DNA of 64,000 nucleotides from Prolixibacteraceae bacterium (GTDB taxonomy: Bacteria; Bacteroidota; Bacteroidia; Bacteroidales; Prolixibacteraceae): the NCBI GenBank assembly GCA_028683385.1, contig JAQUIJ010000021.1, positions 28,644-92,643 on the forward strand. The letters run 5' to 3'. This document shows, one piece after another, positions 1 to 8,999 of this stretch; position 1 is the first letter of the stretch, and each line of letters begins with the position of its first letter. The notes under the pieces are model-generated. The model was not told where the DNA came from and ran no database searches. It was given only the letters and a program-made list of their open reading frames with translations. The position numbers were made by a program, and so were the translations under genes.

Positions 1-2
1 CT

Positions 3-707
3 TTTGCTCAGGGAAGAACTGATTTCCCTATGAAACCTGAAATGACTGAAATCTGGGATCCGGAAATTTCAGTAGTTACTCCCGGTGCAACACCTCAGGA
101 TGCCCCGGCGGATGCCATTGTGCTTTTTGATGGGAAAGTAATTACTTCGGAGTGGACCAATGATGCAGGCGCAGAACCCGGCTGGAAAGTTGCCGATGGT
201 TGTGTTACAGTGGCTAAAGGTTCAGGAGTTATTAAAACAAAAAGGCAATTCAACGATTTCCAGCTTCATATCGAATGGAGAACTCCTGCTGAAGTAGTTG
301 GCGAAAGTCAGGGACGTGGAAATAGTGGTATTTTCCTTCAGGGATTGTATGAATTACAGGTATTAGACAACTATAATAATCGCACTTACCGTAATGGTCA
401 GGCCGGAAGTTTCTACAAACAATATCCACCTTTGGTAAATGTTTGCAAAGGTCCTGGTGTATGGCAGGTTTATGATGTTATTTACACTGCACCTCGCTTT
501 AATGCCAATGGCACTTATTTTACCCCCCCAACTGTAACTGTTTTGCAGAATGGTGTATTGGTTCAGAATCATGTGGCGTTACGCGGACCAACCGAGTATA
601 TTGGTATTCCTGAGTATTTCGTGAAACCTCACGGAGCAGGGCCAATTATTCTTCAGGATCACGGGAATCCGGTTAGCTACCGCAATATTTGGATACGAGA
701 ATTGTAA
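3..707 (+). CDS. DUF1080 (3-keto-disaccharide hydrolase) protein, 5' truncated by the window edge
   Basis: Secreted concanavalin-like beta-sandwich protein of the DUF1080/PF06439 family, members of which act on sugars, some as 3-keto-disaccharide hydrolases. The reading frame is open upstream of the first ATG at position 30 and reads FAQGRTDFP from the window edge, which looks like the end of a signal peptide (FAQ cleavage). The gene therefore begins outside the window and the ATG at 30 is internal. Family marks are IVLFDGK near the start of the domain, GNSGIFLQGLYELQVLDN in the middle, and a closing NIWIREL strand. A strong terminator follows 13 bases after the stop. The substrate cannot be read from the sequence. 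Confidence 0.85.
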   Translation, partial: FAQGRTDFPMKPEMTEIWDPEISVVTPGATPQDAPADAIVLFDGKVITSEWTNDAGAEPGWKVADGCVTVAKGSGVIKTKRQFNDFQLHIEWRTPAEVVGESQGRGNSGIFLQGLYELQVLDNYNNRTYRNGQAGSFYKQYPPLVNVCKGPGVWQVYDVIYTAPRFNANGTYFTPPTVTVLQNGVLVQNHVALRGPTEYIGIPEYFVKPHGAGPIILQDHGNPVSYRNIWIREL

Positions 708-719
708 TTTATATCTTGG

Positions 720-755
720 CAAAGCTTTCTGAAATCAGAAAGCTTTGTTTTTTTT
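720..755 (+). terminator. Rho-independent terminator after the DUF1080 gene
   Basis: A 13-bp perfect stem (720-732 and 735-747) with a 2-base centre is followed directly by eight T residues (748-755). Confidence 0.9.
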
Positions 756-778
756 GATCTAACGATAACCACAAACAA

Positions 779-2392
779 ATGACTTCTAAGCTGAGGTGCG
801 CCTTCTTTTTTGTATTTTTTTCTTTCTTTTCGTCCTCTGTCTTTTCTCAGATCTATTTTACTTCATCAGATCTTCCTTTGGTTGTAATCAATACAAATGG
901 AAAACAAATAATTGACGATCCAAAGATTATCGCAGATATGGGAATCATTTGGAATGGATCAGGTAAACGCAATTCGCTGAGCGACCCAAAGAATAATTAC
1001 AATGGTAAAATTGGGATCGAACTCAGGGGGTCATCGTCGCAAATGTTCCCCAAAAAAAGCTATGGATTTGAAACGAAATCCAACGATTTGGTAACAACCG
1101 ATTTTCCATTGCTTGATATGCCTGAAGAAAATGATTGGATACTTTATGCTCCGTATACCGATAAAACGATGATTCGTAATGTTCTCACCTATACACTCGA
1201 CGCTTCATTTGGGCATTGGGCACCCCGATGTAGGTTTGTTGAACTCTTTCTGAACGGAAGTTATGAAGGCGTTTATGTTTTGATGGAAAAAATCAAGCGA
1301 AATAAGAACCGGGTTGATATTGCAAAATTAACTACGACTGATAATTCCGGAGAAGACCTGACAGGCGGCTACATTATCAAAATTGATAAAACCACTGGTA
1401 GTTCTGGAACTGGTTGGTATTCAAATTATTCAAATGTATCGGGATATACTTATTATCAATATGATTATCCGAAATCAGACGTAATAACTTCGTCACAACG
1501 AACATATATTCAGAATTATACAAGGAGCATGGAGACTGCTTTGTACCTGGGAAAATATACCGGGACGGGAAGTTATCATGATTTTCTGAATGACTCGTCG
1601 TTTATCGATTTTATGATTATCAATGAACTTTCTAAGAATGTGGATGGATATCGATTGAGTTCCTATTTATATAAAGGGAAAAATGACCGGATGAATTGTG
1701 GCCCAATCTGGGATTTTAATCTGGGCTATGGAAATGCTGATTATTACAATGCCTGGACACCATATGGATTTCAATATCAGGCTAATCTAGGTGCCGATAA
1801 TTGGCAAAATCCATTTTGGTGGGACAAATTAATTCGCGACCAGTCGTATGTCAATAATCTGAAGAAAAGGTGGACCTCTTTGCGTAAAAAGGAGCTTTCT
1901 AATCAACGCGTCACTTTTGTGATCGATAGTTTGGTTGTTGTAATTTCGGAAGCCAAAGACAGAAATTACCAACGATGGAACAATGTTATTGGTCAGAAGA
2001 TATGGCCTAATTATTATGTAGGATATTCATACGCTTCGGAAGTTGACTGGATGAAAAATTGGATTGCCGATCGTTTGTCATACCTGGACTATCAGTGGCC
2101 TTACAACTTTACCGGTACTGATAATAATTTGATTTCACAATCACAATCAATTTACCCAAACCCATTTTCCGATCAATTAACTATTCATCTTTCTCCGGAT
2201 AATAATGGTGCCGGTTGTGCCGAAATTTACAGTACGAGCGGATCTTTATTACTGAAATCAAATGTAATAATTCAGAATGGTGTAATTCGGCTTGAGTTTT
2301 CAGGAAGAAATACCTTGAGTAGTGGTTTTTATGTGTTAAAGATTAGCCAAAGCAACCGCATTTTATTGACAGAGAAGGTGGTGAGGCGATAA
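779..2392 (+). CDS. CotH-family secreted protein with a type IX secretion sorting domain
   Basis: A 537-residue exported protein. Residues 1-23 form a signal peptide ending VFSQ. The body (about 95-420) is a CotH kinase-like domain: an early GIELRGSSS, then NDWILYAPYTDKT, then KNVDGYRLSSYL followed by GPIWDFNLGYGN, which are family signatures. From Y459 (YPNP) to the end there is a Por-secretion type A sorting domain finishing in basic residues, so the protein probably crosses the outer membrane by the type IX system and stays at or leaves the cell surface. CotH proteins are atypical kinases in spore coats; the role of the secreted Bacteroidota versions is not established. It stands alone between two transcription units. 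Confidence 0.85.
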   Translation: MTSKLRCAFFFVFFSFFSSSVFSQIYFTSSDLPLVVINTNGKQIIDDPKIIADMGIIWNGSGKRNSLSDPKNNYNGKIGIELRGSSSQMFPKKSYGFETKSNDLVTTDFPLLDMPEENDWILYAPYTDKTMIRNVLTYTLDASFGHWAPRCRFVELFLNGSYEGVYVLMEKIKRNKNRVDIAKLTTTDNSGEDLTGGYIIKIDKTTGSSGTGWYSNYSNVSGYTYYQYDYPKSDVITSSQRTYIQNYTRSMETALYLGKYTGTGSYHDFLNDSSFIDFMIINELSKNVDGYRLSSYLYKGKNDRMNCGPIWDFNLGYGNADYYNAWTPYGFQYQANLGADNWQNPFWWDKLIRDQSYVNNLKKRWTSLRKKELSNQRVTFVIDSLVVVISEAKDRNYQRWNNVIGQKIWPNYYVGYSYASEVDWMKNWIADRLSYLDYQWPYNFTGTDNNLISQSQSIYPNPFSDQLTIHLSPDNNGAGCAEIYSTSGSLLLKSNVIIQNGVIRLEFSGRNTLSSGFYVLKISQSNRILLTEKVVRR

Positions 2393-2519
2393 TTTATTTA
2401 CAATTTCAACGGGTAATAGTTAAATCGGAAATAAGTAAACTGTAAATTGTTTAGATGGTCAAATGGTTAAATGGTCAGTGATAGATGCGTAAAAGGTAAA
2501 TGGCAAATTGTAAATTAAT

Positions 2520-2527
2520 TATCTTTG
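2520..2527 (+). promoter_or_regulatory. Candidate Bacteroidota -7 promoter element for guaA
   Basis: TATCTTTG fits the TAnnTTTG -7 consensus exactly and lies 21 bases before the guaA ATG at 2549. I see no clear -33 TTTG at the usual distance. The preceding 125 bases are a low-complexity run of AAATGG-type repeats. Confidence 0.45.
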
Positions 2528-2548
2528 GCGCAATTAAAAATTATCTTC

Positions 2549-4078
2549 ATGCAGGAAAAAATTCTAATCCTCGATTTTGGTTCGCAGTACACTCAATTGA
2601 TTGGCCGTCGTGTCAGAGAGTTAAATGTTTACTGCGAAATATATCCATATAATCATTATCCAGCTATTGATGAGACTGTTAAAGGTGTCATTCTTTCCGG
2701 AAGCCCGTTTTCAGTTCGCGATGCCAATGCTCCAAAACCCGATTTATCGCTAATCAAAGGAAAAATGCCTTTGCTGGGTGTTTGTTACGGAGCGCAGTAT
2801 TTGGCACATTATTTTGGTGGCGAAGTTGCACCTTCGAATTCACGCGAATACGGGCGTGCAAACCTCGGATTTGTTGATAATTCAAATTCGTTGCTTAAAA
2901 GTATCAGTCAGCACACACAAGTCTGGATGTCGCATGGCGACACCATTGTTCGTATTCCTGAAAACTATAAAGTAATTGCCAGTACTGCCGATGTGGAGTA
3001 TGCAGCCTATCAGATTGAAGGCGAAGAAACATTTGCCATTCAGTTTCATCCTGAAGTTTATCATACCACAGAAGGTACTCAGCTTTTGCAGAATTTTGTG
3101 GTTGATATTTGTGGTTGCAAACAGGACTGGACACCCGATTCGTTTATTGAAACAACAGTAAAAGAATTGAAAGCCAAACTGGGCGATGACCGGGTGGTTC
3201 TTGGCCTTTCTGGCGGAGTTGATTCTTCTGTCGCCGGAGTGCTTTTACATCGTGCAATTGGCAAGAACCTGACCTGTATCTTTGTTGATAATGGCTTGTT
3301 GCGAAAGGACGAGTTTCAACAGGTACTCGACTCGTATCAGCACATGGGATTGAATGTCATTGGAGTTGATGCCAGCCAGAAATTTTGGGATGACCTGGCC
3401 GGAGTTAGGGATCCGGAAGCTAAACGTAAAATTATTGGTCGCGACTTCATCGAAGTGTTCGATGTGGAAGCACACAAAATACGAGATGTAAAATGGTTAG
3501 CACAGGGTACTATTTATCCGGATGTTATTGAATCTGTTTCGGTGAACGGACCATCGGCAACAATCAAATCTCACCACAATGTGGGCGGATTACCCGAGAA
3601 AATGCACCTGAAAGTGGTTGAACCATTGAAGTTGCTTTTCAAGGACGAAGTTCGCAGGGTAGGGAAGGCTTTGGATATGAAACCTGAGCTCTTAGGTCGT
3701 CATCCATTTCCTGGGCCAGGATTGGGCATCCGGATTTTGAGTGATGTGACTCCCGAAAAAGTTCGCATTCTTCAGGAAGCTGATGCCATTTTTATTGAAG
3801 GTTTGAAAGAATGGGGTTTGTACGACAAAGTTTGGCAGGCTGGCGTAATGTTACTTCCGGTACAGTCAGTTGGTGTAATGGGCGATGAACGCACTTACGA
3901 AAATGTTGTTGCGCTGCGTGCTGTTGCTTCAACCGACGGAATGACTGCCGACTGGGTACATTTGCCTTACGAATTTCTGGCCAAGATGTCGAACGAAATC
4001 ATAAACAAAGTGCGTGGAATCAACCGCGTAGTTTACGACATCAGCTCAAAACCACCGGCAACTATTGAGTGGGAATAG
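2549..4078 (+). CDS. guaA: GMP synthase (glutamine-hydrolysing)
   Basis: Converts XMP to GMP using glutamine and ATP, the last step of guanine nucleotide synthesis. With the ATG at 2549 the protein has 509 residues, the usual length; an in-frame TTG at 2525 would only add a non-conserved leader. The N-terminal class I glutamine amidotransferase domain has its nucleophile in GVCYGAQ (Cys79) and partners in FHPEV (His167, Glu169). The ATP-pyrophosphatase domain has the P-loop SGGVDSS at 221-227. The C-terminal dimerisation domain ends in the typical PPATIEWE. It stands alone, with a TAnnTTTG promoter element before it and a strong terminator after it. Confidence 0.97.
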   Translation: MQEKILILDFGSQYTQLIGRRVRELNVYCEIYPYNHYPAIDETVKGVILSGSPFSVRDANAPKPDLSLIKGKMPLLGVCYGAQYLAHYFGGEVAPSNSREYGRANLGFVDNSNSLLKSISQHTQVWMSHGDTIVRIPENYKVIASTADVEYAAYQIEGEETFAIQFHPEVYHTTEGTQLLQNFVVDICGCKQDWTPDSFIETTVKELKAKLGDDRVVLGLSGGVDSSVAGVLLHRAIGKNLTCIFVDNGLLRKDEFQQVLDSYQHMGLNVIGVDASQKFWDDLAGVRDPEAKRKIIGRDFIEVFDVEAHKIRDVKWLAQGTIYPDVIESVSVNGPSATIKSHHNVGGLPEKMHLKVVEPLKLLFKDEVRRVGKALDMKPELLGRHPFPGPGLGIRILSDVTPEKVRILQEADAIFIEGLKEWGLYDKVWQAGVMLLPVQSVGVMGDERTYENVVALRAVASTDGMTADWVHLPYEFLAKMSNEIINKVRGINRVVYDISSKPPATIEWE

Positions 4079-4107
4079 AAAGTCCGAAGTCCGAAGATGG
4101 AAGACAG

Positions 4108-4156
4108 AAATGTTGCTCCGATGACTTCAAGTCATCGGAGCAACATTTGTTTTTTT
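4108..4156 (+). terminator. Strong terminator after guaA inside a nested inverted repeat
   Basis: An 18-bp perfect stem (4108-4125 and 4131-4148) has a 5-base loop and is followed by GTTTTTTT. Outside it, copies of GTCCGAAG-type sequence at 4081-4107 are roughly mirrored by CGGACTTC-type sequence at 4157-4180, so the whole stretch is a nested palindrome between two convergent genes. Confidence 0.85.
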
Positions 4157-4194
4157 CGGACTTCTGTCTCCGGACTTCCGTCTACTGACTCAAG

Positions 4195-4989
4195 CTAAAA
4201 ATCGGAATAATCGGTTGGGTGCAGAAGCAATTTGACCGATTTGGAAACCGTATTTTGATATTCCGGCAAAGCCGACAAGGCTTTCCATTCAGGATGTGCC
4301 CTGAAAGCATCCCAACGCTCGTCGTGGGTTGTCATGTCAGCAAAAGTAGTGAGGTACATCAGGTTGGGCATGGTACTACCCGAAATCACTTCAGCATAAA
4401 ACACAGCATTAAAATCAAGGCTTTTAAAAAGTTTGATTTCTCCACCAGCATTAAACATTTTTACTTTCTGCCTGAATAAGTTTTCAGTAGGCCCCTCGTA
4501 GCTTCGCAGTTCGTAAATCCGCTCTGATGGCGCGGTTTTGTGGTTTGGAATAAAATAGTTTGGGGCATCCGGAAAGGCTCTCAGAAGTATGGATTCTTTA
4601 CGTATAAATGGCCTTTGGTCAAATGGTGCTCCCAGGAAACCAATTCCTTTGGCTTGGTATTCCTGATCCTGAGCCAGAACATCCTGAATTTTTACAAAAT
4701 GATCGGGCGAGGTAAAAGGGATCCAAATGTAAACGTATTTGCCTGAAGTTGTGTCGCTTTCTAGGGGTTTAAACACGCCCACTTTTTGAATTCCGGCGCG
4801 ATGTAAAGCGGGTAAATAGGAGTTCTTTAGGAAATTATCAATCTTTTCTTCCTGAGCTTTCCCGGTTAGTCGGTAAACCTGAATCTGGTAATAATCGGGT
4901 GAGGCGGCAAAAATTGAGGCCGAAAAGGACAAAATGAAAATAATAATCAAGATTGATGTTCGTTCGAGTCTTTTGGTAAGTTGGTTCAT
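4195..4989 (-). CDS. Exported NIPSNAP-family protein
   Basis: A 264-residue protein when started at the ATG at 4989, which gives a clean signal peptide (basic MNQLTKRLERT, then a hydrophobic run ending ASIFAA). Upstream in-frame starts to 5067 would put 26 extra residues before it. The mature part contains two ferredoxin-like alpha/beta repeats: YYQIQVYRLTG near residue 30 and RIYELRSYEGPTE near residue 155 are classic NIPSNAP openings. The molecular function of bacterial NIPSNAP proteins is poorly known; exported versions are common in Bacteroidota. The gene is transcribed divergently from the M13 peptidase and converges on guaA. Confidence 0.82.
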   Translation of the reverse strand: MNQLTKRLERTSILIIIFILSFSASIFAASPDYYQIQVYRLTGKAQEEKIDNFLKNSYLPALHRAGIQKVGVFKPLESDTTSGKYVYIWIPFTSPDHFVKIQDVLAQDQEYQAKGIGFLGAPFDQRPFIRKESILLRAFPDAPNYFIPNHKTAPSERIYELRSYEGPTENLFRQKVKMFNAGGEIKLFKSLDFNAVFYAEVISGSTMPNLMYLTTFADMTTHDERWDAFRAHPEWKALSALPEYQNTVSKSVKLLLHPTDYSDF

Positions 4990-5239
4990 GATTTTGTATT
5001 TTGGTTTAGAAACCCTAAAGGTATAAATTATCTGATGTTTAATCATTCCACAAACCTGTAACTTCAATTTTTTGAATAGAATGATTCAGTGATTTATTGG
5101 TGAGTTTTTCTGATTTCGTTCTATTTAGAAAAGTCTTTGAATGACTGAATAAAATCATGTATTTCCTTTTTATTTGTAATCATTTTTGAATTGGAGTACA
5201 AATATGAGCACTGAACATTTATAATTTATAATTTGAAAC

Positions 5240-7264
5240 ATGGGAAATTTGAACCGATTTGTATTGATTTCGTTGCTATTGACTAGTCTGTCCTGTCGAC
5301 AGGAACCTCCCAAATCAAAGGCAATCGACCTGGCTGATATGGATAAATCATATAGTCCGGCTACCGATTTTGATAATTATGCCAACGGCGGCTGGAAAAA
5401 GCGATTCCCAATTCCGGATGAGAAAAGCCGGTTTGGATCTTTCGATTTGCTTGCTGATACAGGCGAGGTACAAGTACAAAAACTGATAATTGACATTGCT
5501 TCCAAAAAACAGGAGCCAGGATCAATTGCGCTTAAAATTGCCGATTTCTACAATACCGGAATGGATACCGCTAAAATTGAAGCAGATGGATTGGCTCCTG
5601 TTCAGCCACTCTTTGATGAGATCGAAGGTATTCAAAATAAGGAAGATGTATTAAAAGTGGTTGCTGATTTGCAAACGAAAGGAATTCGCCCGCTGTACTC
5701 GATATTTTCCGATGCCGATCAGAAAAATTCGGAGATGGTGGTTGCCTATCTTTACCAGGGTGGACTTGGAATGCCTGACCGTGATTACTATATGAATGAC
5801 GATGAACGAAGCAGAAGTGTCCAGGCTGCTTACGAAGAGCATCTCCGGAAGGTGTTTGCTTTAGCAGGTTCGGATGAAGTAACTTCGAAAACAGATGCTT
5901 CAGTAGTTTACAGTTTAGAAAAACGACTTGCGTCAAAGTCAATGACAAAACTCGAACAGCGCGACCCACACAAGATTTACCACAAAATAAATCTGGAAGG
6001 ATTGCAGAAGATTTCTCCTGAAATTGACTGGTCATCGCAATTTCAAAGTTTAGGACTTGCAAATCCTGGTGATTTCATTGTTGGTCAGCCCGATTTTTTT
6101 GCTGAATTGGGAAAAATGCTGAAAGAGGTTTCGGTTGACGATTGGAAAATTTATCTGAAATGGCAAGTGTTGCGAAGTACAAGTTCTTATTTGTCAACTG
6201 CTTTCGTGAATCAGAATTTTGATTTCTTTGGGAAGACCCTCACTGGACAAATGGCTCAGCGTCCACGTTGGAAAAGAGTTCAGGAAGCCACGGATAATGC
6301 GCTGAGTGAAGCTATCGGGCAATTGTATGTGAAAAAATATTTTCCGGCTGAATCCAAAAAAAGGATGGTTGAATTAGTCGAGAACTTACGGATTTCATTG
6401 GGCGAACGCATTAAACAACTGGCATGGATGAGCGATGAAACAAAAGCAAAGGCTCTTGAAAAATTGGACGCTATTACCGTAAAAGTTGGCTATCCTGATA
6501 AATGGCGCGATTATTCATCCCTCGAAGTTTCAACCGATTCGTATTTAACTAATGTTTTACGTGCCAGCCAGTTCGATTTTAATTTCATGATCTCGAAAGT
6601 AAATAAGCCGGTTGATCGCTTTGAATGGCAAATGCCACCGCAGCAAGTGAATGCTTATTATAACCCAACAATGAATGAAATTGTATTTCCGGCAGCTATT
6701 CTTCAACCACCATTCTTTTATGTCGATGCTGACGATGCTGTGAATTATGGCGCTATTGGAGTGGTTATTGGCCACGAAATGACCCATGGTTTTGATGATC
6801 AAGGTTGCCAGTACGACAAAGTTGGAAATCTTTCAAACTGGTGGACCGACAATGATGCGAAATTGTTTGCTGAACGGACAAAAGTGCTGGCCAATCAGTT
6901 TAATAATTATACAGTGCTCGATACCTTGAAAGCCAATGGTGAACTTTGTTTGGGTGAAAATATTGCCGATTTGGGTGGTTTAAATGTCGCCTATGGCGCG
7001 ATGAAAAAAGCATCAACTGGTAACGAGCAGCCGATTGATGGTTTCACGCCCGATCAACGCTTTTTCCTGGCGTACGCGCACCTTTGGGCTCAGAATATTC
7101 GCGACAAGGAAATTATTCGCCGTACTAAAGAAGATCCGCATTCGCTCGGGCGTTTCCGGGTTTTAGGGCCACTTCGCAATATGCCCGAATTCTACAAGGC
7201 TTTTGATGCAAAAGAAGGTGATTACATGTATCTGAAAGAAGCCGATAGAGCTGTGATTTGGTAA
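5240..7264 (+). CDS. M13-family zinc metallopeptidase lipoprotein (PepO/neprilysin type)
   Basis: A 674-residue endopeptidase of family M13. The N-terminus is a lipoprotein signal with lipobox Cys19 (LTSLSC), so it is probably anchored in the periplasm or outer membrane. The zinc site is HEMTH at 512-516, the third ligand lies in ENIAD at 573-577, and the substrate-binding stretch NEIVFPAAILQPP precedes it, all in the expected order. The start of the mature domain (FDNYANGGWKK) is also typical. It probably degrades peptides in the envelope; the target is unknown. It is a single-gene unit with its own terminator. Confidence 0.93.
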   Translation: MGNLNRFVLISLLLTSLSCRQEPPKSKAIDLADMDKSYSPATDFDNYANGGWKKRFPIPDEKSRFGSFDLLADTGEVQVQKLIIDIASKKQEPGSIALKIADFYNTGMDTAKIEADGLAPVQPLFDEIEGIQNKEDVLKVVADLQTKGIRPLYSIFSDADQKNSEMVVAYLYQGGLGMPDRDYYMNDDERSRSVQAAYEEHLRKVFALAGSDEVTSKTDASVVYSLEKRLASKSMTKLEQRDPHKIYHKINLEGLQKISPEIDWSSQFQSLGLANPGDFIVGQPDFFAELGKMLKEVSVDDWKIYLKWQVLRSTSSYLSTAFVNQNFDFFGKTLTGQMAQRPRWKRVQEATDNALSEAIGQLYVKKYFPAESKKRMVELVENLRISLGERIKQLAWMSDETKAKALEKLDAITVKVGYPDKWRDYSSLEVSTDSYLTNVLRASQFDFNFMISKVNKPVDRFEWQMPPQQVNAYYNPTMNEIVFPAAILQPPFFYVDADDAVNYGAIGVVIGHEMTHGFDDQGCQYDKVGNLSNWWTDNDAKLFAERTKVLANQFNNYTVLDTLKANGELCLGENIADLGGLNVAYGAMKKASTGNEQPIDGFTPDQRFFLAYAHLWAQNIRDKEIIRRTKEDPHSLGRFRVLGPLRNMPEFYKAFDAKEGDYMYLKEADRAVIW

Positions 7265-7280
7265 TGAATAGTTGAATAAA

Positions 7281-7324
7281 AGAGATGCCGGCTAAAAAGT
7301 GATTTAGCTGGCATCTCTTTTTTA
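7281..7324 (+). terminator. Terminator after the M13 peptidase gene
   Basis: A 16-bp stem with one G-T pair (7281-7296 and 7303-7318) is followed by a T run. The T run overlaps the stop codon of the convergent NADH dehydrogenase gene. Confidence 0.85.
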
Positions 7325-8632
7325 TTTTCTGTCGAGAGGCGATATGATTTTGTTCGGATCTTTTTTTGCAGCCCATAAAATGAGGCGCAACGACTGATCG
7401 TAAGTCAGGTAATTCCACATCCAGTTGATGAAAATCAGTAGACGGTTTTTAACACCAACAATGGCCATTAAATGAACAAACATCCAGGTAAGCCACGCAA
7501 TAAAACCGCTGAATTTCACGAACGAAAGGTCGGCAACAGCCCGGTTACGGCCAATGGTAGCCATCGAGCCGCGATCAACGTATTTGAATGGTTTTAATTC
7601 GCCATTTCTCTTCAGTGATAATAAATTTTTAGCCAGATTCCTTCCTTGCTGAATGGCGACTTGCGCAACTTGCGGATGCCCGTTCGGATAATCCGGAGTT
7701 GGCATTATTGAGACATCGCCAATGGCATAAACATCGTTCAATCCATTGATTTGGTTATAGCGATCAACTAAAATCCGTTTTCCCCAGCCAATTGCCTCAT
7801 CCGGAAGTCCTTCAGGAACAACCGGACTGATGCCGGCCGCCCAGATTACTGTTTTGGTTTCGATATGAGTGCCATCGCCAATACTGAGGATACTCCCGTC
7901 AAAATCGGTCACCCGGGTATTCAAATGAACCGTAATTCCCAGTCGTTGAAGATAAAATTTGGCCTTTTCTGATGCATGTTTCGACATTCCCCCTAAAAGT
8001 CCCGGAGAACCCTCGATCAACGTTATCTGCATCACATCAAAATTCAGATCAGGATAATCTTTGGGAAGAACAAATTTTTTCATTTCAGCAATGGCTCCGG
8101 CAACCTCAACTCCGGTTGGTCCGCCACCAACTACAATTACATTTAGCAAAGCTTTTCTTTCGTTTTGGTCGCGCAGTGTAACTGCTTTTTCGAAGCTTTG
8201 AAGTAAACGGTTGCGAAGCGCCATCGCTTCCGAAGCTGATTTCATGGGTATTGCATATTCTTCCATGTTTTTCATTCCGAAGAAATTTGAATTCACTCCG
8301 GAAGAAATAATCAGATAATCATACCACACTGTGCTGAGGCTGGTTTGAAGTTCTTTTTTCTTTGGGTCGACCGAATAAACTTCAGCCACACGGATATAGA
8401 CATCCTTTTGATTCTGGAAAATTTTCCGAAGTGGAAATAGGATCGAACTTGGCTCGATTCCGGCACTGGCAACCTGATAGAATAAGGGCTGAAACTGGTG
8501 GTAATTGTTCTTGTCAATCAAAACAATCTGATACCCCGATCCGATGAGTTTCTGGGCGACTTTCAATCCACCAAAGCCTGCTCCAATAATTACAATTCGC
8601 TTTTGGGCTGTTTCAGGAATATTTACTGGCAT
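7322..8632 (-). CDS. ndh: Type II NADH dehydrogenase (non-proton-pumping)
   Basis: FAD-dependent NADH:quinone oxidoreductase that feeds electrons into the menaquinone pool without pumping protons. Started at the ATG at 8632 it has 436 residues; a TTG at 8665 in frame is a less likely start. The FAD fold begins IVIIGAGFGG (GxGxxG at 17-22), the NADH fold is IVVGGGPTG (169-174), and a YAIGDVS segment closes the FAD site. The C-terminus (about 370-410) has tryptophan-rich hydrophobic helices (WLTWMFVHLMAIVGV) that fit peripheral attachment to the inner membrane. It stands alone, divergent from the GH97 gene. Confidence 0.9.
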   Translation of the reverse strand: MPVNIPETAQKRIVIIGAGFGGLKVAQKLIGSGYQIVLIDKNNYHQFQPLFYQVASAGIEPSSILFPLRKIFQNQKDVYIRVAEVYSVDPKKKELQTSLSTVWYDYLIISSGVNSNFFGMKNMEEYAIPMKSASEAMALRNRLLQSFEKAVTLRDQNERKALLNVIVVGGGPTGVEVAGAIAEMKKFVLPKDYPDLNFDVMQITLIEGSPGLLGGMSKHASEKAKFYLQRLGITVHLNTRVTDFDGSILSIGDGTHIETKTVIWAAGISPVVPEGLPDEAIGWGKRILVDRYNQINGLNDVYAIGDVSIMPTPDYPNGHPQVAQVAIQQGRNLAKNLLSLKRNGELKPFKYVDRGSMATIGRNRAVADLSFVKFSGFIAWLTWMFVHLMAIVGVKNRLLIFINWMWNYLTYDQSLRLILWAAKKDPNKIISPLDRK

Positions 8633-8999
8633 TTTAGTTTTTTTTTGATTCTTGGCCGAAACCAACGAAGTGTCTGTTTTTGTGTTTTACGACATACTTT
8701 AAACGTTTAGATCAGGTCGAAAGTTTGTCATCTGCGAAAATAAATGTCTGGTAAAGTAGCGTCATTTTTTATATAAATCAGTTAATTTCAGCATTTATTA
8801 ATTGCACCGGAGTTATTTGGAATGGCACTTATTTGGTTGATTTTTAACTTTAAAATATAGCGTGAAAGCCTGGAAAATGAGTTGAATAAAAACTCATGGT
8901 TTTGAGATGTAAAGATAAGTGTTAAATTTACATTTTATACGCTAAGGTGAATCTCAGACCTGATAATAATTGTGCTTAAACGACTAAACTATTCAGCAA
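8633..8999. other. Divergent promoter region between ndh and the GH97 gene
   Basis: This is 367 AT-rich bases with no credible gene. A near-palindrome TTAAACGTTTAG at 8699-8710 matches 11 of 12 bases of the perfect TTAAACGTTTAA upstream of araB. I do not see a convincing -33/-7 pair. Confidence 0.5.
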
